A DNA stretch of 64,000 bases from an uncultured Bacteroidota bacterium (GTDB lineage: Bacteria; Bacteroidota; Bacteroidia; B-17B0; Aurantibacillaceae), in assembly GCA_903893815.1 (NCBI GenBank), contig CAITNS010000040.1:169638-233637 (forward strand), in the 5' to 3' direction. Of the stretch, positions 9,058 to 19,180 are shown in pieces. The notes below the pieces were generated by a model. The model had not been told where the DNA came from. It ran no database searches and worked only from the letters and a program-made list of their open reading frames with translations. The position numbers and the translations under genes were made by a program. How positions within the stretch are numbered: the first letter of the stretch is position 1; each line of letters starts with the position of its first letter.

Positions 9058-9852
9058 TTATACAGCTACCTCCGCTTTAATATGAGGATGTGGATCATAA
9101 TTCTCTAATGTAAAATCATCAATTGTAAAATCAAAAATAGATTTTACATTAGGATTAATTTTCATAGTAGGTAAAGGTCTAAAAACTCTTGTCAGTTGCA
9201 AGTTAGCTTGCTCAATATGATTTGAATATAAATGTGCATCACCCAAGGTATGAACAAAATCACCTAATTGTAAATCGCAAACCTGAGCAACCATCATCAT
9301 CAATATAGCATAAGAAGCAATATTAAAAGGTACTCCTAAAAATATATCGGCACTGCGTTGGTATAACTGACAACTTAATTTTCCATTAGCCACATAAAAC
9401 TGAAAAAACGCATGACATGGCGGCAACTTCATACTATTGATATCTGCTACATTCCAAGCACTCACAATTAAACGACGAGAATCAGGATTGTTTTTTATCA
9501 TGTCAATCACCTGAGTAATTTGATCAATATGTTTTCCATCGGGTGTTGGCCAGCTTCTCCATTGATAGCCATAAACGGGACCTAAATTCCCTTCAGCATC
9601 AGCCCATTCATCCCATATACGCACGCCATTATCTTTTAAATATTTGATATTGGTGTCGCCTTTTAAAAACCACAACAATTCGTGAATAATTGATTTTGTG
9701 TGCAGTTTTTTTGTAGTAAGTAATGGAAAGCCCTCCGCTAAATTATAGCGCATTTGATATCCAAAAACACTTACGGTTCCTGTTCCTGTTCTGTCTTCTT
9801 TTTTAACTCCATGTTCTAAAACATGGCGCATCAAATCGTGATATTGCTTCAT
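9058..9852 (-). CDS. thyA: Thymidylate synthase
   Basis: A 264-residue protein, the same length as E. coli ThyA. It methylates dUMP to dTMP using 5,10-methylene-tetrahydrofolate. The catalytic cysteine is Cys146 in [12 protein letters not shown]. The phosphate-binding RRLIVSAWN and the [18 protein letters not shown] motif are intact, as is the C-terminal [10 protein letters not shown]. The gene lies between frr and an S51-type peptidase gene and ends 60 bp before frr. Confidence 0.97.
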   Translation of the reverse strand: MKQYHDLMRHVLEHGVKKEDRTGTGTVSVFGYQMRYNLAEGFPLLTTKKLHTKSIIHELLWFLKGDTNIKYLKDNGVRIWDEWADAEGNLGPVYGYQWRSWPTPDGKHIDQITQVIDMIKNNPDSRRLIVSAWNVADINSMKLPPCHAFFQFYVANGKLSCQLYQRSADIFLGVPFNIASYAILMMMVAQVCDLQLGDFVHTLGDAHLYSNHIEQANLQLTRVFRPLPTMKINPNVKSIFDFTIDDFTLENYDPHPHIKAEVAV

Positions 9853-9861
9853 TATATTTTA

Positions 9862-11160
9862 TTAATGCTTTACTATAATTTTTTGAATTCTTGTTTCGCT
9901 ATTACCTTCTAATTCTATTTTCACCAAATACATTCCATTGGCATAATCACTGAAATCAAGATCTTGCATAGCTTTTTCTTCATCTACAAATAAACCAATG
10001 CTACTATACACCATTATTTTTTTTGGGATTTCATTGGAAAAGATCTTCAGAATTGAATTTACTGGGTTTGGATACAATAATAAATCTGTATTCTGTTTTA
10101 CCTCATCCATCCTTGTAGGTAAACAACTTGGTGCACTTGAATTTAAACTATACGAAATAACGCCATTAATAACATACCAATTTTGCCATGTACCACCTGA
10201 GCAAGTCGTCCAGTCATTTAAATCAAAGGCATTGGTAGCACTTGCATCTCCTTTAATTTGATAAACTTTTAACGCTGCATTATTTCGGTTCCAAGTTAAT
10301 GGTTGACCTGTAGAACAATTTTCGGGGCTGTTTGGCAAATTACAATTTACTTGAATAAAATACGCATTACCATCATAAGTGGGAAAGCCTCCAAAAACTT
10401 TTGCAATCCCCAAATCATCAATACAAACAGCGGTGTATTCATCACAAGCAATGCCAAAAAAAGCTTGGGTACTATCTTGAAATAATCTTGCTAAAAATGT
10501 TGTAATTCTTCCTCGTCTGTCTGGATTATCAAAATGCGTATCTGTAATAACTCTATTTAAAGTAGGGTTATGTAAAAAATCATTATTACCAATAGTAACT
10601 CCAGTTCCATAAGGGTTTTGTAATGCTATTGCGCTTGTAATAGATGAAACTGCTGCCGAAAAATAAGATTGACCTTGAATTGCCATTCCAGCACTTGTAC
10701 CTCCAATAGGGCAATGCTTAACATTAATTAAATAATTTAAAGCGCTATCAACCGCTGTATTTTTCCAATAAGAAATATAATCATTTTGATTTCCTCCAGC
10801 AATAAAAACAGCCTCTGCGTTTCTTAATTGTTGTCTAATATAAGGATGATTAGCCGCTGCTAAACTATTAATTACAATGGTTTCAACAGAATTTACGGTA
10901 ACGCCTAATCCAGAATATAAGTAGGTATTATAACCATTTGAACCAGTTGCTCTAATAACAACGATATCCCCTCCTCCGCTTTTATTTAAAAACCATGTCA
11001 TGGCATTATCATCTTCGGTAGCGCCTCCCATTAAACAAACGCCATATTGGGTAGAAGTTGTCACGTCATTTACATCACCTGTAAAAAATGAAGTATATGG
11101 AGTTTGAGCAAACCCATAAATACTAATACAGATAAATAAATAAATGATTAAAACTTTCAT
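9862..11160 (-). CDS. Secreted S51 / cyanophycinase-like serine peptidase with T9SS sorting domain
   Basis: The frame is open from 11208, but the ATG at 11160 starts a proper signal peptide (MKVLIIYLFICISIYGFAQ), so I use it. With this start the nucleophile is Ser156 in PIGGTSAGMA, the motif of the peptidase S51/cyanophycinase family. AVFIAGGNQNDYI and TDTHFDNPDRRGRI are the other family motifs. The C-terminus (LLLYPNPVNSILKIFSNE ... YANGMYLVKIE ... IQKIIVKH) is a T9SS type A sorting domain, so the enzyme acts outside the cell. The family includes cyanophycin and dipeptide hydrolases; the substrate here cannot be told. Confidence 0.85.
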   Translation of the reverse strand: MKVLIIYLFICISIYGFAQTPYTSFFTGDVNDVTTSTQYGVCLMGGATEDDNAMTWFLNKSGGGDIVVIRATGSNGYNTYLYSGLGVTVNSVETIVINSLAAANHPYIRQQLRNAEAVFIAGGNQNDYISYWKNTAVDSALNYLINVKHCPIGGTSAGMAIQGQSYFSAAVSSITSAIALQNPYGTGVTIGNNDFLHNPTLNRVITDTHFDNPDRRGRITTFLARLFQDSTQAFFGIACDEYTAVCIDDLGIAKVFGGFPTYDGNAYFIQVNCNLPNSPENCSTGQPLTWNRNNAALKVYQIKGDASATNAFDLNDWTTCSGGTWQNWYVINGVISYSLNSSAPSCLPTRMDEVKQNTDLLLYPNPVNSILKIFSNEIPKKIMVYSSIGLFVDEEKAMQDLDFSDYANGMYLVKIELEGNSETRIQKIIVKH

Positions 11161-11227
11161 TTTACGAAAATAAAAATCCTTTCCGCAAAAACAGAAACGA
11201 CTTATCAATCTTTATTAAACATTTAAT

Positions 11228-11992
11228 TCAGGATAAAAACTTAACTTCTTTAATATCAAATTCCTTTAAAAGATCATTTTCCAGCTCTAATAGCAACTTT
11301 CCAGCTTTTGTAACAGACTTTATTCTCCCATTAAATTTATGATGATTTACATCAACAAACACGGTGATTTTATTTATTTCATATAAATGATCATGGTAGC
11401 ATTTATCAATCAATTCGGTTTTACCTTCTTTTAATTTCAAATACCATTTTTCTATGTTTATACAGAGTTTTTCTAAAATTTCATCTCTGCTATGAAGGGA
11501 GTTTGTAAGTAATTTAAGAGAAATAGCGATTCTTTCGAAGTCATTAAAATTATCTTGATTGACGTTTAATCCTATACCAATAACCGAATGTTGAATGTTA
11601 GTACTGGTAAAATTGTTTTCAATCAAAATCCCTGATATTTTATTCTGATTTACTAATATGTCATTTGGCCACTTAATTTTAATGTCATATTGGCCAGAGG
11701 GTAAAATATCAGCCAATACGTCATAAACCGCTAAAGCACTAATTTTGCTTAAATAAAAGGTATTTCCTATACTTAAAAAATAGGGTTTTAAAATAATAGA
11801 GGCTGTTATGTTTTGGGCTATTTTACTAGCCCACAGCGCTCCTCGCTGTCCTTTTCCTTTGGTTTGATTATCTGTATAAACCACCGTTCCCTCAATAGAG
11901 TTAACGTTCCTTAACAAGTTCATGGCATAAGTATTGGTACTTTCTACCTCGTGTAAAAAAAGCAGGTTCTTTCCAATAAACAATGTTTCCAT
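11228..11992 (-). CDS. birA: Biotin--[acetyl-CoA-carboxylase] ligase, catalytic domain only
   Basis: A 254-residue protein that attaches biotin to the carboxyl-carrier protein. Visible motifs are ESTNTYA near residue 18, the adenylate-forming KGKGQRGALW near 46, IKWPNDILVNQNKISGILIE near 106-125, and GIGLNVNQ. There is no N-terminal winged helix, so it cannot act as a biotin-operon repressor as E. coli BirA does. A short C-terminal SH3-like domain ends it. It is divergent from rsfS across about 80 bp. Confidence 0.93.
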   Translation of the reverse strand: METLFIGKNLLFLHEVESTNTYAMNLLRNVNSIEGTVVYTDNQTKGKGQRGALWASKIAQNITASIILKPYFLSIGNTFYLSKISALAVYDVLADILPSGQYDIKIKWPNDILVNQNKISGILIENNFTSTNIQHSVIGIGLNVNQDNFNDFERIAISLKLLTNSLHSRDEILEKLCINIEKWYLKLKEGKTELIDKCYHDHLYEINKITVFVDVNHHKFNGRIKSVTKAGKLLLELENDLLKEFDIKEVKFLS

Positions 11993-12010
11993 TTAGGCAA
12001 AAAAAAAGGT

Positions 12011-12018
12011 TAAATTTG
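12011..12018 (+). promoter_or_regulatory. Predicted -7 element (TAAATTTG) for rsfS-ftsH
   Basis: An exact TAnnTTTG match in the 80-bp divergent region between birA and rsfS, giving a leader of about 50 nt. No clear -33 box. Confidence 0.4.
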
Positions 12019-12072
12019 TTGCTTATAGCAAAACAAAAGTATAAAACGGAATAGCATTAGCAACAAAATATT

Positions 12073-12615
12073 ATGGCAAAAATACCAGTAAAAAAAACAG
12101 CAACAAAAAAGGCGGCTCCTAAAAAAGCGGCAGCAAAAAAGGTAGTTAAAAAACCTTTAACAGAAAAAGAAGAAGCTCAAAAAGAAGCAAATCGTATTGC
12201 CAATACCGAAAACAAGAAGAAAGTTGCTAGTGGCGCCAAACGCCCTAAAAAATCTGCAACTAAAGAGCAAACCACAAGTTTATTAGATGCTATTGTAGAA
12301 GGTATGCAAGATAAAAAAGCTAAAAACATTACTGTTATAAATCTTATTGGATTAGAACACCGTGTTGCTGATTACTTTGTGATTTGTGATGCAGATAGTA
12401 ATACACACGTTTCTGCAATTGCGGATTCTGCAGAAGAATCTGTAATTAAAAAAACAGGGGAAAAACCATATCATACAGAAGGCCGTCAAAATTCAGAATG
12501 GATTTTAGTAGACTATGTAAATATTGTAGCTCACATATTTTTACGCGAAACTCGTGAATTTTACAATATCGAAGGTCTTTGGGCAGATGGAGAAATAACT
12601 AACATTGCCGATTAA
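12073..12615 (+). CDS. rsfS: Ribosome silencing factor with a Lys/Ala-rich N-terminal extension
   Basis: Residues about 68-180 are the RsfS/Iojap domain, which binds uL14 and blocks subunit joining when nutrients are low. Motifs include DYFVICDADSNTHVSAIAD and EGRQNSEWILVDYVNIVAHIF. The family is usually about 110-130 residues; this one is 180 because residues 1-66 are a histone-H1-like tail rich in Lys and Ala (KKAAPKKAAAKK). The tail is in frame, begins at the first ATG after the predicted promoter, and may bind RNA. ftsH follows after 35 bp, almost certainly in the same operon. Confidence 0.92.
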   Translation: MAKIPVKKTATKKAAPKKAAAKKVVKKPLTEKEEAQKEANRIANTENKKKVASGAKRPKKSATKEQTTSLLDAIVEGMQDKKAKNITVINLIGLEHRVADYFVICDADSNTHVSAIADSAEESVIKKTGEKPYHTEGRQNSEWILVDYVNIVAHIFLRETREFYNIEGLWADGEITNIAD

Positions 12616-12650
12616 AAAAAACATAAAACAATACGTTATATAATTCTATT

Positions 12651-14783
12651 ATGAGCGACGAACAAGAAAACATACCAAAAAACGATAATCCCACTCCATT
12701 AAACGGACCTGAAGAAGAACGAAAAAAACAATTCGAAAAGATGAAAGATCGTTTCGGTAAAAAACCAACAAACCCATTTGGAGCATCTGGCAGCGGAGGA
12801 AATGGCGGAAATAGTTTTTACTGGATTTACGGTTTAGTAATTGTTGGGCTATTAGGTTTTGTGTTTTTTGGTCAAGACTTTGAAGGAAGAATTTTTGAAG
12901 TTGACCAAACTCAATTTGAGCAAAACATGTTGGCTAAAGGTGATGTAAAGGAAATCACAATCATCAACGAAAAATTTGCTGAGATTACAATTATTCAAGA
13001 TAGTTTAAAATTAGGTCGCTATAATGCTCCCGATAAAACTGGCAAATTGGTTCCTTTATTCCCAGATCCCAAGGCAGCACGCGGCCCTCACTTTAAAGTG
13101 TCGATTCCGGATGTGAAAGATTTTCTGGAACAAGTTCGATTAATTCAAGCAACTGCTAATATTCCTCTTAACAAACGCATTTCTCCGTCAAGCGAGGAAA
13201 GAACGAATTGGAGCGACCACATGGGATGGATGTTACCAATTGCTATCATGGTTGTTTTATGGATTGTGATGATGCGCAGAATGGGCGGCGGCGGCGGCGG
13301 CGGCGCAGGGCAAATATTCAATATTGGAAAATCAAAAGCTGTATTATTTGATAAAGACTCTAACGTAAACGTCACTTTTAATGATGTTGCAGGATTAGAC
13401 GGTGCCAAAGTGGAAATTATGGAAATTGTTGATTTCTTGAAAAACCCAAAAAAATATACCGACTTAGGTGCGAAAATTCCAAAAGGAGCTTTATTAGTTG
13501 GTCCTCCAGGAACAGGTAAAACCTTATTAGCTAAAGCTGTTGCTGGCGAAGCTAAAGTGCCATTCTTCTCATTATCAGGTTCTGATTTTGTGGAAATGTT
13601 TGTTGGTGTAGGTGCGTCTCGTGTTCGTGATTTATTTAAACAAGCTAAAGAAAAAGCACCTTGTATTATCTTTATCGATGAAATTGATGCTATTGGTAGG
13701 GCTCGTGGTAAAAACGCAGCGGCTGGCGGAAATGATGAACGTGAAAATACATTAAATCAGTTGTTAACGGAGATGGATGGCTTTGGAACAAATAGCGGTG
13801 TCATTATTTTAGCTGCTACTAACCGTGCCGATATTTTAGATAGAGCCTTAATGCGTGCTGGTCGTTTTGATAGACAGATTTATGTGGATATGCCAGATGT
13901 TGTTGAGCGTAAAGAAATATTCCAAGTTCATTTAAAGAAAATAAAAATTGATAGTAGTGTTGATGTTGAGTTTTTAGCAAAACAAACTCCCGGGTTTAGT
14001 GGTGCTGATATTGCAAATATTTGTAACGAAGCGGCCTTAATTGCTGCTCGTGCTAATAAGAAACAAGTTACCAAACAAGACTTTTTAGATGCTGTAGATA
14101 GAATTATTGCAGGTTTAGAAAAGAAAAATAAAATCATTACTCCTGCCGAAAAACGCGTGATTGCTTTTCATGAAGCAGGACATGCTACTGTAAGTTGGAT
14201 GTGTGAACATGCTTCGCCATTAATTAAAGTAACTATCGTGCCTCGTGGTCGTTCGTTAGGAGCTGCTTGGTATTTGCCCGAAGAAAGACAAATTACTACG
14301 ACTGAACAAATTGTAGATGAAATGTGTGCAACTTTAGGCGGAAGAGCTGCCGAAGAAGTGATTTTTGGTAAAATTTCGACAGGTGCTTTAAGCGACTTAG
14401 AAAAAATTACTCGCCAAGCTTATGCAAGTATTGTATACTATGGCTTGAATGATAAAATTGGCAACGTAAGTTACTATGATAGTTCAGGTCAAAGCGAATA
14501 CAGTTTTAATAAACCGTATAGCGAAAACACAGCTAAAGTAATTGACGAAGAAGTTAAAAAAATGATTGACATTGCTTATGCTCGTACAAAAACCATCTTA
14601 TTAGCAAACAAAGAAAAACTGACCCAGTTAGCTGAAAAATTACTTGAAAAAGAGGTTATTTTTAAGGAAGATTTAGAAGTTATTTTCGGAAAACGTCCAT
14701 TTGAGAAGGATATTGCAGAAGAAAAAGCAAATCAATTAGCAGCCTCTGGACTTTTACCTAAAAGCGATGAGCCAACTGTTTAA
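12651..14783 (+). CDS. ftsH: ATP-dependent zinc metalloprotease FtsH
   Basis: A 710-residue inner-membrane AAA+ protease that degrades membrane and regulatory proteins. Two membrane segments lie at about 55-75 and 190-207 around a periplasmic domain, followed by a run of seven glycines. The AAA domain has Walker A GPPGTGKT at 284-291, Walker [10 protein letters not shown], and the second region of homology [19 protein letters not shown]. The zinc site is HEAGH at 507-511, with a downstream acidic ligand expected in the SDLEK region. Length and architecture are complete. It is co-transcribed with rsfS and followed by a terminator. Confidence 0.97.
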   Translation: MSDEQENIPKNDNPTPLNGPEEERKKQFEKMKDRFGKKPTNPFGASGSGGNGGNSFYWIYGLVIVGLLGFVFFGQDFEGRIFEVDQTQFEQNMLAKGDVKEITIINEKFAEITIIQDSLKLGRYNAPDKTGKLVPLFPDPKAARGPHFKVSIPDVKDFLEQVRLIQATANIPLNKRISPSSEERTNWSDHMGWMLPIAIMVVLWIVMMRRMGGGGGGGAGQIFNIGKSKAVLFDKDSNVNVTFNDVAGLDGAKVEIMEIVDFLKNPKKYTDLGAKIPKGALLVGPPGTGKTLLAKAVAGEAKVPFFSLSGSDFVEMFVGVGASRVRDLFKQAKEKAPCIIFIDEIDAIGRARGKNAAAGGNDERENTLNQLLTEMDGFGTNSGVIILAATNRADILDRALMRAGRFDRQIYVDMPDVVERKEIFQVHLKKIKIDSSVDVEFLAKQTPGFSGADIANICNEAALIAARANKKQVTKQDFLDAVDRIIAGLEKKNKIITPAEKRVIAFHEAGHATVSWMCEHASPLIKVTIVPRGRSLGAAWYLPEERQITTTEQIVDEMCATLGGRAAEEVIFGKISTGALSDLEKITRQAYASIVYYGLNDKIGNVSYYDSSGQSEYSFNKPYSENTAKVIDEEVKKMIDIAYARTKTILLANKEKLTQLAEKLLEKEVIFKEDLEVIFGKRPFEKDIAEEKANQLAASGLLPKSDEPTV

Positions 14784-14800
14784 CCAATAACTATAATCTG

Positions 14801-14830
14801 ATAAACCCTTGTTTACGAGGGTTTATTTTG
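14801..14830 (+). terminator. Intrinsic terminator after ftsH
   Basis: Stem ATAAACCCT / AGGGTTTAT with an eight-base loop, followed by TTTG, 17 bp after the ftsH stop codon. Confidence 0.65.
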
Positions 14831-14926
14831 TTAAAAGCTATTTGTATTTATATGGAAAAAAATAATAAATTCGTTAAACAAAAATCCCTCCTTGGCTTAG
14901 GTTAAAGAGAATAAAAATTATGTGAA

Positions 14927-15946
14927 ATGAAAAAATTAGTTGCTATACTATTAATATGTGGAATTATCTTTTCATGTAAAAAGAAAGAAGAAGAGCCTGC
15001 GCAATGTGCAACTCCTATAACAACTGGAACGCTAACCGATGATGGTTATCCTGATACTGTTTGGACTGCCAATGGAACAGGACCACGTTTAATTTTTAAA
15101 TTTAAATTTGATTCAACACAAGCACGTTTAGACAACGTTGGTAATCCATCTACAGTTGCAGCTGGAAATAGCGCATACTCACCTAAGTTTAATCAAATGG
15201 CTGCTCATTATTTAGAATTAGCACAGGGAGATTTTACAGCTGTTGGTGGTGGTGCTGTTTTATATCACGCTCCCGAAACAGCTGCAGGAGGGACAACAGC
15301 CATCCAATTTAGTAAATCGGTTGTAGTAAAGGAAAACGTTATTTTTTATTCAATTCCATTAAGTCAAGTAACTGCTGGTACTTATAAATGGCTTCGTCTT
15401 TCTCTTTCTTATCAAAATTATGATATTCCCTACAAAGCAAATTTATTACCTGGTAACCATATTGGAACAGGAACCGTTGCTTCTTTTTTAGGTTACAAAA
15501 CCTATGTACCAAAATATAAAATTAAAGATAAAGATTTTGTGCCCTCTACTCCAGCACCAGTTGGCGGACCAAATGTAAATCATCCACAAGGTTATTGGGG
15601 TTTTGAAACCTACATTCCAGGTTATCCAACCAATAATGGCTATTATGTATTAGACGGACAATCAACGGGGACCACTACTGTGGTTAATCCTAATCCAAGT
15701 TCACCAATACCTGCTGGAAGTTGTTTGGTAACAGCGCAATTTGCAAATTCTACAGGGGCAAGCAATCAAGTTTTAACTATTACAGGAACTGAAACACAAG
15801 ACATTGTTGTAACGGTTTCTTTATCCACCAACAAAAGTTTTGAATGGACTGAAATTACTCCTTATGACGGGTATTATCAACCTGAAATTGGCGAGACTCC
15901 TGTGGATATGGGAATCAGAGGAATGATTCCGAAAGTTCAATATTAA
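14927..15946 (+). CDS. Lipoprotein of unknown function
   Basis: A 339-residue protein with a lipoprotein signal: MKKLVAILLICGIIFSCKKKEEEP places the lipidated Cys at residue 17, with basic residues after it. The rest is a secreted, Gly/Thr/Pro-rich beta-type sequence with motifs such as WLRLSLSYQNYDIPYKAN, GYWGFETYIPGYP and the C-terminal MGIRGMIPKVQY. I do not recognise the family. Probably anchored in the outer membrane. No operon partner is evident. Confidence 0.75.
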   Translation: MKKLVAILLICGIIFSCKKKEEEPAQCATPITTGTLTDDGYPDTVWTANGTGPRLIFKFKFDSTQARLDNVGNPSTVAAGNSAYSPKFNQMAAHYLELAQGDFTAVGGGAVLYHAPETAAGGTTAIQFSKSVVVKENVIFYSIPLSQVTAGTYKWLRLSLSYQNYDIPYKANLLPGNHIGTGTVASFLGYKTYVPKYKIKDKDFVPSTPAPVGGPNVNHPQGYWGFETYIPGYPTNNGYYVLDGQSTGTTTVVNPNPSSPIPAGSCLVTAQFANSTGASNQVLTITGTETQDIVVTVSLSTNKSFEWTEITPYDGYYQPEIGETPVDMGIRGMIPKVQY

Positions 15947-16033
15947 TGTTTTTGTGAAATTTTAACATCCCTTGATTAAACGAGGTGCTATTTTAGAAGT
16001 CTATATATCAACCAACAATAAAAAAAATACCAT

Positions 16034-16450
16034 ATGAAAAAAGTAATTTTATTTGCAGCTTGCTTGTTTACACTATCAACTGCAGTTAACGCACAAGAAA
16101 CAGCTAGTAAGCCCAAATCTGAAAAGCCTGCAAAAGAAAAATTAACGCCTGCAAAGCGAGCGCAAAAAAGTGTGGATGAATTAAATGCAGAAGTAACATT
16201 GTCCGAAGAACAAAAAGCAAAAGTACTAGCTTTAGCTACAAATCGTGCTAAAGGTGTAGATGCTATTAGAGCTAAAAACAAAGAACAAAAGGAAAACAAA
16301 GAAGCCTCAAAACCACAATTGGATTCAGTTAGAAAAGTTTATCGTCAAGGTGTAAAGTCTATTTTAACTCCTGAGCAATTAGAAACGTTAAAAGCCAAAC
16401 ACAAAGAGAAAAAAGCAGCTGGCAAACCAAACTCTTTAGATCAAGATTAA
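16034..16450 (+). CDS. Small exported Lys/Ala-rich protein, Spy/LTxxQ-like
   Basis: A 138-residue protein with a clear signal peptide (MKKVILFAACLFTLSTAVNAQ). The mature part is helical, charged and Lys-rich. It contains LTPAKRAQKSVDELNAEVTLSEEQKAKVLAL and later SILTPEQLETLKAKHKEK, the paired pattern of periplasmic Spy/CpxP-like proteins in Bacteroidota. These proteins often act as chaperones or stress buffers. The assignment is by pattern only. A strong terminator follows. Confidence 0.7.
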   Translation: MKKVILFAACLFTLSTAVNAQETASKPKSEKPAKEKLTPAKRAQKSVDELNAEVTLSEEQKAKVLALATNRAKGVDAIRAKNKEQKENKEASKPQLDSVRKVYRQGVKSILTPEQLETLKAKHKEKKAAGKPNSLDQD

Positions 16451-16466
16451 TTAAAACATATCTCAT

Positions 16467-16497
16467 AAAAAAGGTTCGCAAATGCGAACCTTTTTTT
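16467..16497. terminator. Bidirectional intrinsic terminator
   Basis: Stem AAAAGGTTCGCA / TGCGAACCTTTT with a two-base loop, A-run before and T-run after, between convergent genes ending at 16450 and 16502. Confidence 0.88.
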
Positions 16498-16501
16498 GTT
16501 T

Positions 16502-16723
16502 TTAATATTCATCTTCGTTAAAAAAGAAATCATCTTTTGTTGGGTAATCTGGCCAAATTTCTTCAATGGTTTCGTAAGCTTCGCCTTCGTCTTCCATTTC
16601 TTGCAAATTTTCAATTACTTCCATTGGCGCACCAGATCTGATAGCAAAATCAATTAACTCATCCTTAGTTGCCGGCCAAGGCGCATCTTCTAACCATGAT
16701 GCTAATTCTAATGTCCAATACAT
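16502..16723 (-). CDS. DUF2795-type small acidic protein
   Basis: A 73-residue acidic protein starting MYWTLELASWLEDAPWPATKDELIDFA. This pattern, with DAPWPATKDELI and EEIWPDYPTKDDFFF, is a conserved small cytosolic family of Bacteroidota that I know as DUF2795. The domain is a short helical fold with no established function. It stands alone, convergent with the Spy-like gene. Confidence 0.8.
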   Translation of the reverse strand: MYWTLELASWLEDAPWPATKDELIDFAIRSGAPMEVIENLQEMEDEGEAYETIEEIWPDYPTKDDFFFNEDEY

Positions 16724-16844
16724 AATTTTAAAACTTTAATTTTCTGCAAAAGTAAAAAAATAATTGAATTATGCTAAGGTTTACTTTAAAAAATTCATAA
16801 TTCTTAAAATTAATTTAAGTTGCTGAAAACAAGAGACTTACAAT

Positions 16845-17699
16845 CTAAATCTTGAATAATTTTTCAAATAAAGGAACGTTTTTACCTTCTAAAATCAATT
16901 TATATTCTCCCTTAGCCAAGCCAGCTACATTAAAATCTGCTTCATAGTCGTTTTTATCAGGTTGTAACCACTTTCCGAAAATCTCAGAAACCTTGTTCCC
17001 TTTAGCATCAATAATATAACAATATGAATAGCAGGTTTCAGAAACTACATAACTAATATCAGCTTTAAATTTAACAGGATGATCATGAACTTCACCACTA
17101 TTAGTCACTTTTGCTCGTTTTAAGAGCGTGTACCAAGGTAAAGGTTCTCCTTTAACTGTAGCCACAAAAGTTCTGAGTAAAGAGGCCATCGAATCGTTAT
17201 TTGATGTTATATTGGCGGTTTCCTTTCCATCGCTAATAGCCCAAACACTATATTGTTCTGTATTTGAATCTATTTTATGAGTATTTAAATAACGTGCTAA
17301 TAAAACCAAACTGCTATCTGCCATTTTCCCTATTGTATAGGGTGCGCCTTGTCGCGGACCAGCTTTTGTTGCCTCACAACAATAGCCTTTTATATCAAAC
17401 ACTTTCGTTTCCTTTGATTTTAAAACCAAAATTTCTTCGTGCACCAATAATATATCTTGATAATCGTTTTTACCTGCATTAGAATTAAAACGCCAACCAG
17501 CCGGAATAGTAATTAATAAGGAATCCTTTAATAAATTACATACCGAATAATCTAACTCTAAACCACCTTTGCAAATAGCTTTAGCTATAATATATTTTTT
17601 TTCAAATGCTTTTTGTAAAGTAACTTTTGTTTTAGCTAAACCTACATTCATATTTAATAACGCTAGTGTTGCCCCGTAAATAAAAAGTTTAATGTTCAT
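16845..17699 (-). CDS. Exported protein of unknown function
   Basis: A 284-residue protein with a signal peptide (about 1-22, ending NVGLAK). The mature part has several cysteines (AICKGG, DYSVCNL, KGYCCEAT, ETCYSYCY), suggesting disulfides in the periplasm. The C-terminal part (VAGLAKGEYKLILEGK) looks like a beta-sandwich. I do not recognise a family. It is single-gene and divergent from the MFS gene at 17805. Confidence 0.65.
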   Translation of the reverse strand: MNIKLFIYGATLALLNMNVGLAKTKVTLQKAFEKKYIIAKAICKGGLELDYSVCNLLKDSLLITIPAGWRFNSNAGKNDYQDILLVHEEILVLKSKETKVFDIKGYCCEATKAGPRQGAPYTIGKMADSSLVLLARYLNTHKIDSNTEQYSVWAISDGKETANITSNNDSMASLLRTFVATVKGEPLPWYTLLKRAKVTNSGEVHDHPVKFKADISYVVSETCYSYCYIIDAKGNKVSEIFGKWLQPDKNDYEADFNVAGLAKGEYKLILEGKNVPLFEKLFKI

Positions 17700-17804
17700 G
17701 ATTTCTGGATTTTAAACATATAATGAAATCGCAAAAAATAGTAACAAGTTTTTATCATTTATGAATCCTTTTTTCTATCTTGCTGATTAAATAAAAGAAA
17801 ATTT

Positions 17805-19058
17805 ATGAATTTAAAAATGCGCTTGATTGTAATGAGCTTCTTACAATTCTTTGTTTGGGGTGCTTGGTTAATTACGGTTGCTAACTATTGGTTTGGAACA
17901 AAACAATGGGACGGAACGCAATTTGGCGCAATTTTTTCAACCATGGGTATTGCCTCTATTTTCATGCCCACACTTTGTGGTATTATTGCTGACAGATGGA
18001 TGAATGCTGAAAAATTATATGGTATTCTTCATATACTAGGCGGGTTAACTTTACTTTATGTTCCTCAAATCAACGATCCATCTAGCTTTTTTTGGGTAAT
18101 ATTAGTCGCTATGATTTTTTATATGCCAACTATTGCCTTATCAAACTCGGTAGCATATAATGCATTAAAAAACAACAAGCTTGATGTTGTAAAAGATTTT
18201 CCACCGATTCGTGTTTGGGGAACTATTGGTTTTATTGTAGCTATGTGGATTACCAATTTAACTGGCAATAAAGCATCTGAAAATCAATTTTACATTGCTG
18301 CTATCGCTGCCATTGGCTTAGGAATATACTCCTTTTCATTACCTAAATGCGAACCAAAACACAATACCAAAAATAATAAATCGTTTGTTGATTTAATTGG
18401 ATTAAGTTCTTTTAAATTATTTGCAGATTATAAATTAGCATTGTTTTTTGTGTTTAGTATGTTTTTAGGAGCTGCATTACAATTAACTAATGCATATGGC
18501 GATGTTTTTTTAGATGATTTCAAACATCAAGCAGAATACGCTGATTCATTTGTAGTAAAATATTCAACTATTATCATGTCTATTTCTCAAATTTCAGAAA
18601 CACTGTTCATTTTAGCAATTCCTTTTTTCTTAAAAAAATTCGGTATCAAACAAGTGATGCTTTTTAGCATGATTGCCTGGGTTTTACGTTTTGGATTGTT
18701 TGCTTATGGTAATCCAACTGATGGTTTATGGATGATAATTATGTCGTGCATCGTTTATGGTATGGCCTTTGATTTTTTCAATATTTCAGGCTCATTATTT
18801 GTAGAAACATCAACAGATTCAACTATTCGTTCATCGGCACAAGGGCTTTTTATGATGATGACTAATGGCTTTGGCGCTGTATTTGGAAGTATATCCAGTG
18901 GATATATCATCGACCATTTTTTTACATCAAGCGCCGGAAAAGACTGGCACAATATCTGGTTAACTTTTGCATCATACGCCCTTGTAGTGGCTTTATTATT
19001 TGCTATATTCTTTAAACACAAACACAATCCAAAAGATGTAGAAATAGTGAACCATTAA
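17805..19058 (+). CDS. MFS transporter of the nucleoside:H+ symporter (NupG-like) family
   Basis: A 417-residue protein with about 12 membrane segments. The start MNLKMRLIVMSFLQFFVWGAWLITVANYWF is characteristic of the nucleoside-specific MFS family, as are GIIADRWMNAEK and FPPIRVWGTIGFIVAMW. The second half has SGSLFVETSTDSTIRSSAQGLFMMMTNGFGAVFGS, also typical. It probably imports nucleosides by proton symport. No nucleoside-catabolic gene lies beside it to support the substrate. Confidence 0.87.
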   Translation: MNLKMRLIVMSFLQFFVWGAWLITVANYWFGTKQWDGTQFGAIFSTMGIASIFMPTLCGIIADRWMNAEKLYGILHILGGLTLLYVPQINDPSSFFWVILVAMIFYMPTIALSNSVAYNALKNNKLDVVKDFPPIRVWGTIGFIVAMWITNLTGNKASENQFYIAAIAAIGLGIYSFSLPKCEPKHNTKNNKSFVDLIGLSSFKLFADYKLALFFVFSMFLGAALQLTNAYGDVFLDDFKHQAEYADSFVVKYSTIIMSISQISETLFILAIPFFLKKFGIKQVMLFSMIAWVLRFGLFAYGNPTDGLWMIIMSCIVYGMAFDFFNISGSLFVETSTDSTIRSSAQGLFMMMTNGFGAVFGSISSGYIIDHFFTSSAGKDWHNIWLTFASYALVVALLFAIFFKHKHNPKDVEIVNH

Positions 19059-19180
19059 AAACTAATTAATATCATATATTAATACGATTATCATCATCTT
19101 TTTTATATTATAAAAACAGAATATTTAAAATCTAAAAAAATATTATATTAACAATAACAACACTAAAACACTAAAACAAT

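Noticed and set aside
9862..11160. Naming the S51 peptidase a true cyanophycinase
   Set aside because: The nucleophile motif fits the family, but the T9SS tail and lack of cyanophycin synthetase nearby do not support that substrate.
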